A DNA stretch of 7,640 bases, taken from positions 1-7,640 of the forward strand of contig DVHQ01000276.1 of NCBI GenBank assembly GCA_018711955.1, in the 5' to 3' direction. The translations under genes and the position numbers were made by a program. The notes below the pieces were generated by a model. The model did not search any database and was not told the DNA's origin. It worked only from the letters and a program-made list of their open reading frames with translations. This document shows positions 4,969 to 7,640 of this stretch, one piece after another (position 1 is the stretch's first letter; the number at the start of each line of letters is the position of its first letter). This DNA comes from Limiplasma merdipullorum. Lineage in GTDB: Bacteria > Bacillota > Clostridia > Christensenellales > Aristaeellaceae.

Positions 4969-7008
4969 TTATGACCCCGCCTCCAAGGCCGAGAGGCAGC
5001 TTTCCAGCGTGCTTTCCCCGGCAAGATAGGCCATCGCTGCCTCCACCAGGGCCTGAAAGGCGTCATCGTGCGCCTGGCTTTCGCACAGCAGGGGATGCAG
5101 CTGCAGGTCCAGCCAGGGAAGCACCTGCGTGCGATAGAGGTCCAGTCCCTCCTGCGTGACTTCGTAGTTGGCGGGATGGTCCACATTGGTTCCCGTTGTT
5201 TCGGCCAGATGGGCCAGTTCAGGGTACAGTGCCGCAACGGCGCTGTCAGGCGAGAGCAGCGCGGCGTGTGTGGGCAGGCGGGTTGCGGCGGCATGCTCCA
5301 GAAAGGCGAGGGCCGCCTCCCGGTTCGGGCTGTTGGGGTTGAGCACGTAGACTCGCAGCTCCGTGGGCACGCGCTGCGGCGCATTTGTACTCACGGATGG
5401 GCGCGGCACGGGATGCCTGGCCGGTGCCGTGTCGCCGGGAATGTGTGCGCGCAGATTGAGGCTGTATTCCGTCTCCAGCCCGCCGCCGTCTCCGGCGGGC
5501 GCATCCAGCGGCAGGTTCGCCGCCTTGAGCGCCTCCAGTGCCGGGGCGAGCGCCTCGGACGGCAGGTCGCCTTCCTCCATCAGCAACTGGGTGAGCAGGT
5601 AGCGCACATATTGCTCCCGCGTCCACGGCATGAGGTGGGAAGCGGCCAGCTCCGCAAGGGTAGGGGGCGGAGGTTTCGCGCCCTCTGCGGCCTGCCAGGC
5701 CATCACCGCTGGTGCCCCCGCACAGGCCAGTAGCTGTCCGTCCCACACCAGCACGTTACGGAATATGGGGGCCATGCCCTCGGCTTCGGCCAGCAGCGCG
5801 TCCGACCCGATGGCGGGGAAGAAGCCCTCCCGGAGCAGGCCGAGCAGCTCGCCATCCAGCCGCAGGTAAAACAGGTCGGTTGTGTCGCCTGCACGGATGG
5901 CCTCGACTGCGTCGCGGGCACAGAAGTGGTTTGTTTCAGTGCGGCGGGAGATGACCGTGCCGGGGTACGCCTGCTGGAAGCTGTGGTCCAGATTCATTTC
6001 CAGCGAGGGCAGGCCGCGTATGGTGAGCAGGGTCTGGGCTTCTTCCGGCCCGTCGAGCGCAATCAGGCGGATGCCCTCCACGCCAGCGGCCACATACCAG
6101 TCACCCAGCACGCCCCGGAAGCTGACCACCGCGGGCAAAGCGCAGGCACGGATAGACTGCCAGTCCGTGCCGTCCCAGCGGGCGAGCATGCCGTCCACCA
6201 TGGCATAGAACGTGCCACGCTCCTGCGCCCAGCATATGCCGCGCAGGTCCGAGGGGGTGCCCAGGGCCTCCTGTACCTCGCCGGTGGCTGCGTCGAGCAG
6301 GACGGCCTGGTTGCCGCCCTCCGCACCCCGAATACCCAGCAACAGGCCATCCCGGTAGGACGATAAGTGCACATATCCCTCAAGCGCCAGCGCCTGCGCG
6401 CTGCCGTCTGCAATGTCCGCGCGCACAAGGTATATCGTGCTACTGGTCGTATCGCCGCAGACGAGGTACAGCGCCCCGTCCTGCCAGAACAGCGCACGTA
6501 TGTTTTGCGCCAGCGCATCCAGAGGCGTACCCGCATAGTTCAGTACCGGCGCGAGATCCTCACCGGTCCAGCGCCAGATCTTTTTCGTCTCGTTATCCAT
6601 GAGAAGAAGTGTTTCGCCCGTGTGCACAGGGTGCGTGCCCGGCGTGCTCAGACCGGCTTCACGCCATGATTTGCCTGAAATCAACACCTGAGGCGTCTCG
6701 TTCTCAGGCTGCCAGACCATGAGCGAAAAGCCATCGGAATAGTAAAGCCGTTGCCCGTCTGTAGTGCCGCTGTATACCGAGCCGTCCATCTCACGGCCGA
6801 CGAAGCCCAGACCATGGAGTGCCGTCACGGCCAGCGCCGTGGCTGCTCCCAGCAGAAGTACGATTACGGCCACCAGCATAAGGGACGTTTTTCGTTTCAC
6901 GGGACAGCCCTCCCGTGCTTTTTGCAAAATGGCGTGCACGGCTTCCTCCGGCATCCTGAGGCCGTCCACATGATGCTCGATGGCCTGACGGATTGCGTTA
7001 TTCTTCAT
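4969..7008 (-). CDS. Membrane-anchored putative anti-sigma/sensor protein with beta-propeller-like and solute-binding-protein-like extracellular domains
   Basis: The 679-residue protein reads as follows. A cytoplasmic segment of about 40 residues ends in the basic VKRKTS. One membrane helix lies at 42-64. A region of about 75-320 has repeated short strand patterns (RLYYSDGFSLMVW, GALYLVCGD, TFYAMVDGMLARWDG, DWYVAAGVEGIRLIAL) that suggest a beta-propeller. From about 325 to the end it resembles a family-1 extracellular solute-binding protein: a first strand LLTIRGLPSLEMNL, AVEAIRAGDTTDLFYLRLDG (367-386), DGQLLACAGAP (423-433), YVLNPNSPNREAALAFLEH (554-572), and a final helix AMAYLAGESTLESCLSALE. 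No lipobox is present, so it is not a free transporter lipoprotein. ATG 7008 has GGGAGGTG six bases upstream and overlaps the sigma gene by 11 nt. The inferred role is to hold the sigma factor and release it on sensing an external ligand. The zinc anti-sigma motif HxxxCxxC is absent, so the anti-sigma role rests on context. Confidence 0.75.
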   Translation of the reverse strand: MKNNAIRQAIEHHVDGLRMPEEAVHAILQKAREGCPVKRKTSLMLVAVIVLLLGAATALAVTALHGLGFVGREMDGSVYSGTTDGQRLYYSDGFSLMVWQPENETPQVLISGKSWREAGLSTPGTHPVHTGETLLLMDNETKKIWRWTGEDLAPVLNYAGTPLDALAQNIRALFWQDGALYLVCGDTTSSTIYLVRADIADGSAQALALEGYVHLSSYRDGLLLGIRGAEGGNQAVLLDAATGEVQEALGTPSDLRGICWAQERGTFYAMVDGMLARWDGTDWQSIRACALPAVVSFRGVLGDWYVAAGVEGIRLIALDGPEEAQTLLTIRGLPSLEMNLDHSFQQAYPGTVISRRTETNHFCARDAVEAIRAGDTTDLFYLRLDGELLGLLREGFFPAIGSDALLAEAEGMAPIFRNVLVWDGQLLACAGAPAVMAWQAAEGAKPPPPTLAELAASHLMPWTREQYVRYLLTQLLMEEGDLPSEALAPALEALKAANLPLDAPAGDGGGLETEYSLNLRAHIPGDTAPARHPVPRPSVSTNAPQRVPTELRVYVLNPNSPNREAALAFLEHAAATRLPTHAALLSPDSAVAALYPELAHLAETTGTNVDHPANYEVTQEGLDLYRTQVLPWLDLQLHPLLCESQAHDDAFQALVEAAMAYLAGESTLESCLSALEAGS

Positions 7009-7501
7009 CGCCGTCACCTCCCGTCAGCGCGTCGCGGAGCACTGCTTCGGCCCGCTTGAGCCGATGATGCGCCGTGGAGCGGCTCAAGCCCAGCGCCGCG
7101 GCGGACTCCTCAAGTGTCATGTCCTGATAGTAGTAGAGGAGAAGGACCTGCCGGTACTTTTCCGGCAACCGCAAGATGTCCAGAAACAGGAGCCTTTCCT
7201 GGGGAGGCACGCTCATGGCGGAGGGCGGCAGGTCATCCAGCACGCGCGTAAGGTCCACATGCCGGTGCCAGCGGCTGCGGTGAATATCGCGGCAGACGTT
7301 GAGGGCAATATGCATCAGCCACGTCTTTTCTCCACGGCCCTTGTAGCGGTCCATGAAGCGCCAGGCCCGCAGAAAGGTTTCCTGCGCAGCGTCTTCAGCC
7401 TCCCGCATATCCAGCAGCGTGAGATAGCACATCCGGAGCACAGCATCTCCATAGCGGGCAACCCACTCTTCCAGACGCCGCTCACGCCCGTCTCCCTCCA
7501 T
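6998..7501 (-). CDS. ECF-type RNA polymerase sigma factor (sigma-70 family)
   Basis: The 167-residue protein contains only regions 2 and 4. Region 2 spans about 12-78 and includes REAEDAAQETFLRAWRFM (33-50) and the GRGEKTWLMHIALNVCRD stretch. Region 4 spans about 105-157, with LPEKYRQVLLLYYYQDMT, then the helix-turn-helix LEESAAALGLSRSTAHHRLKRA (130-151). The acidic linker at about 83-100 is short, as in ECF factors. ATG 7501 is chosen because GAAAGGTGG (7518-7510) lies eight bases upstream; the in-frame GTG at 7513 falls inside that site. The stop overlaps the start of the membrane partner by 11 nt, the standard arrangement for a sigma factor and its regulator. Targets beyond its own operon cannot be seen. 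Confidence 0.95.
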   Translation of the reverse strand: MEGDGRERRLEEWVARYGDAVLRMCYLTLLDMREAEDAAQETFLRAWRFMDRYKGRGEKTWLMHIALNVCRDIHRSRWHRHVDLTRVLDDLPPSAMSVPPQERLLFLDILRLPEKYRQVLLLYYYQDMTLEESAAALGLSRSTAHHRLKRAEAVLRDALTGGDGDEE

Positions 7502-7525
7502 GATGCGCACCACCTTTCAATATCA

Positions 7526-7553
7526 TAGACGGAGCAGGGCACCGCTTTTTTCC
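7526..7553 (-). promoter_or_regulatory. Candidate ECF-type autoregulatory promoter of the sigma-factor operon
   Basis: On the minus strand CGTCTA (7531-7526), a common -10 for clostridial ECF sigma factors, lies 18 bases after GGAA (7553-7550), close to the GGAAC...CGTC layout. The predicted start near 7519 would leave a leader of about 18 nt, just enough for GAAAGGTGG. A sigma-A-like TATGAT (7527-7522) overlaps it but has no -35. Confidence 0.45.
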
Positions 7554-7627
7554 GATTATTCATGAAAAAAGTCCCCGCATCTTTCGGCGCAGGGTGCATA
7601 TAGTGGAAATGAGCGAGGTGACGCCGC

Positions 7628-7640
7628 ATGCCTGTAGAAA
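7628..7640 (+). CDS. Possible start of a divergent gene, cut by the right edge
   Basis: ATG at 7628 opens a frame of only four full codons (M-P-V-E) before the window ends. A good ribosome site, GAGGTGA (7615-7621), lies six bases upstream, and a TATAGT (-10-like, 7599-7604) sits at a suitable distance, though without a recognisable -35. The protein cannot be identified. It would be divergent from the sigma-factor operon. Confidence 0.4.

Noticed and set aside
6894..6901. GTTTCACG, half of a parS (Spo0J) site
   Set aside because: The other half is absent and the bases encode the conserved basic residues before the membrane helix of the sigma partner, so chance is enough.

Overview
The window is GC-rich (roughly 60% or more by eye), tightly packed and uses strong AGGAGG-type ribosome sites. 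The gene content (diadenylate cyclase CdaA with its YbbR/CdaR partner, RadC, a DUF218 membrane protein, RsmG, a Noc/ParB-like protein, and an ECF sigma factor with its own membrane partner) points to chromosomal DNA of a high-GC member of the Firmicutes, probably a gut-type Clostridia lineage. This assignment rests on family knowledge and gene order, not on a database search.

Layout. Positions 1-1253 (minus) hold the start of cdaR and all of cdaA, overlapping by 4 nt and transcribed leftwards. From about 1260 to 1454 is a divergent control region with a good sigma-A-like promoter on each strand. Positions 1455-3607 (plus) are a tight operon: radC, a DUF218 membrane protein, then rsmG, whose start lies inside the DUF218 gene, closed by a GC-rich terminator at 3628-3661. 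Positions 3818-4582 (plus) encode a ParB/Noc-like protein in which the usual CTP-binding GERRxR motif is not recognisable. It is followed by its own terminator.

Positions 4583-4968 contain no credible gene. They carry two identical 37-bp hairpins, 201 bp apart in the same orientation, enclosing a strongly foldable segment. The whole looks like a dispersed repeat or structured RNA element between convergent operons.

Positions 4969-7501 (minus) form a two-gene signalling operon: an ECF-type sigma factor, overlapping by 11 nt a 679-residue single-pass membrane protein. That protein has a short cytoplasmic N-terminus, one membrane helix, a probable beta-propeller, and a C-terminal region resembling an ABC-transporter family-1 extracellular solute-binding protein. 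A CGTCTA motif just upstream suggests the operon is read by its own sigma factor. At the right edge, the ribosome site and first codons of a divergent plus-strand gene may be present.

The housekeeping part joins c-di-AMP signalling, a RadC JAB-domain protein, envelope (DUF218) and rRNA modification functions. The most unusual content is the sigma factor with its solute-binding-protein-like partner, the diverged ParB-like protein and the structured intergenic element.
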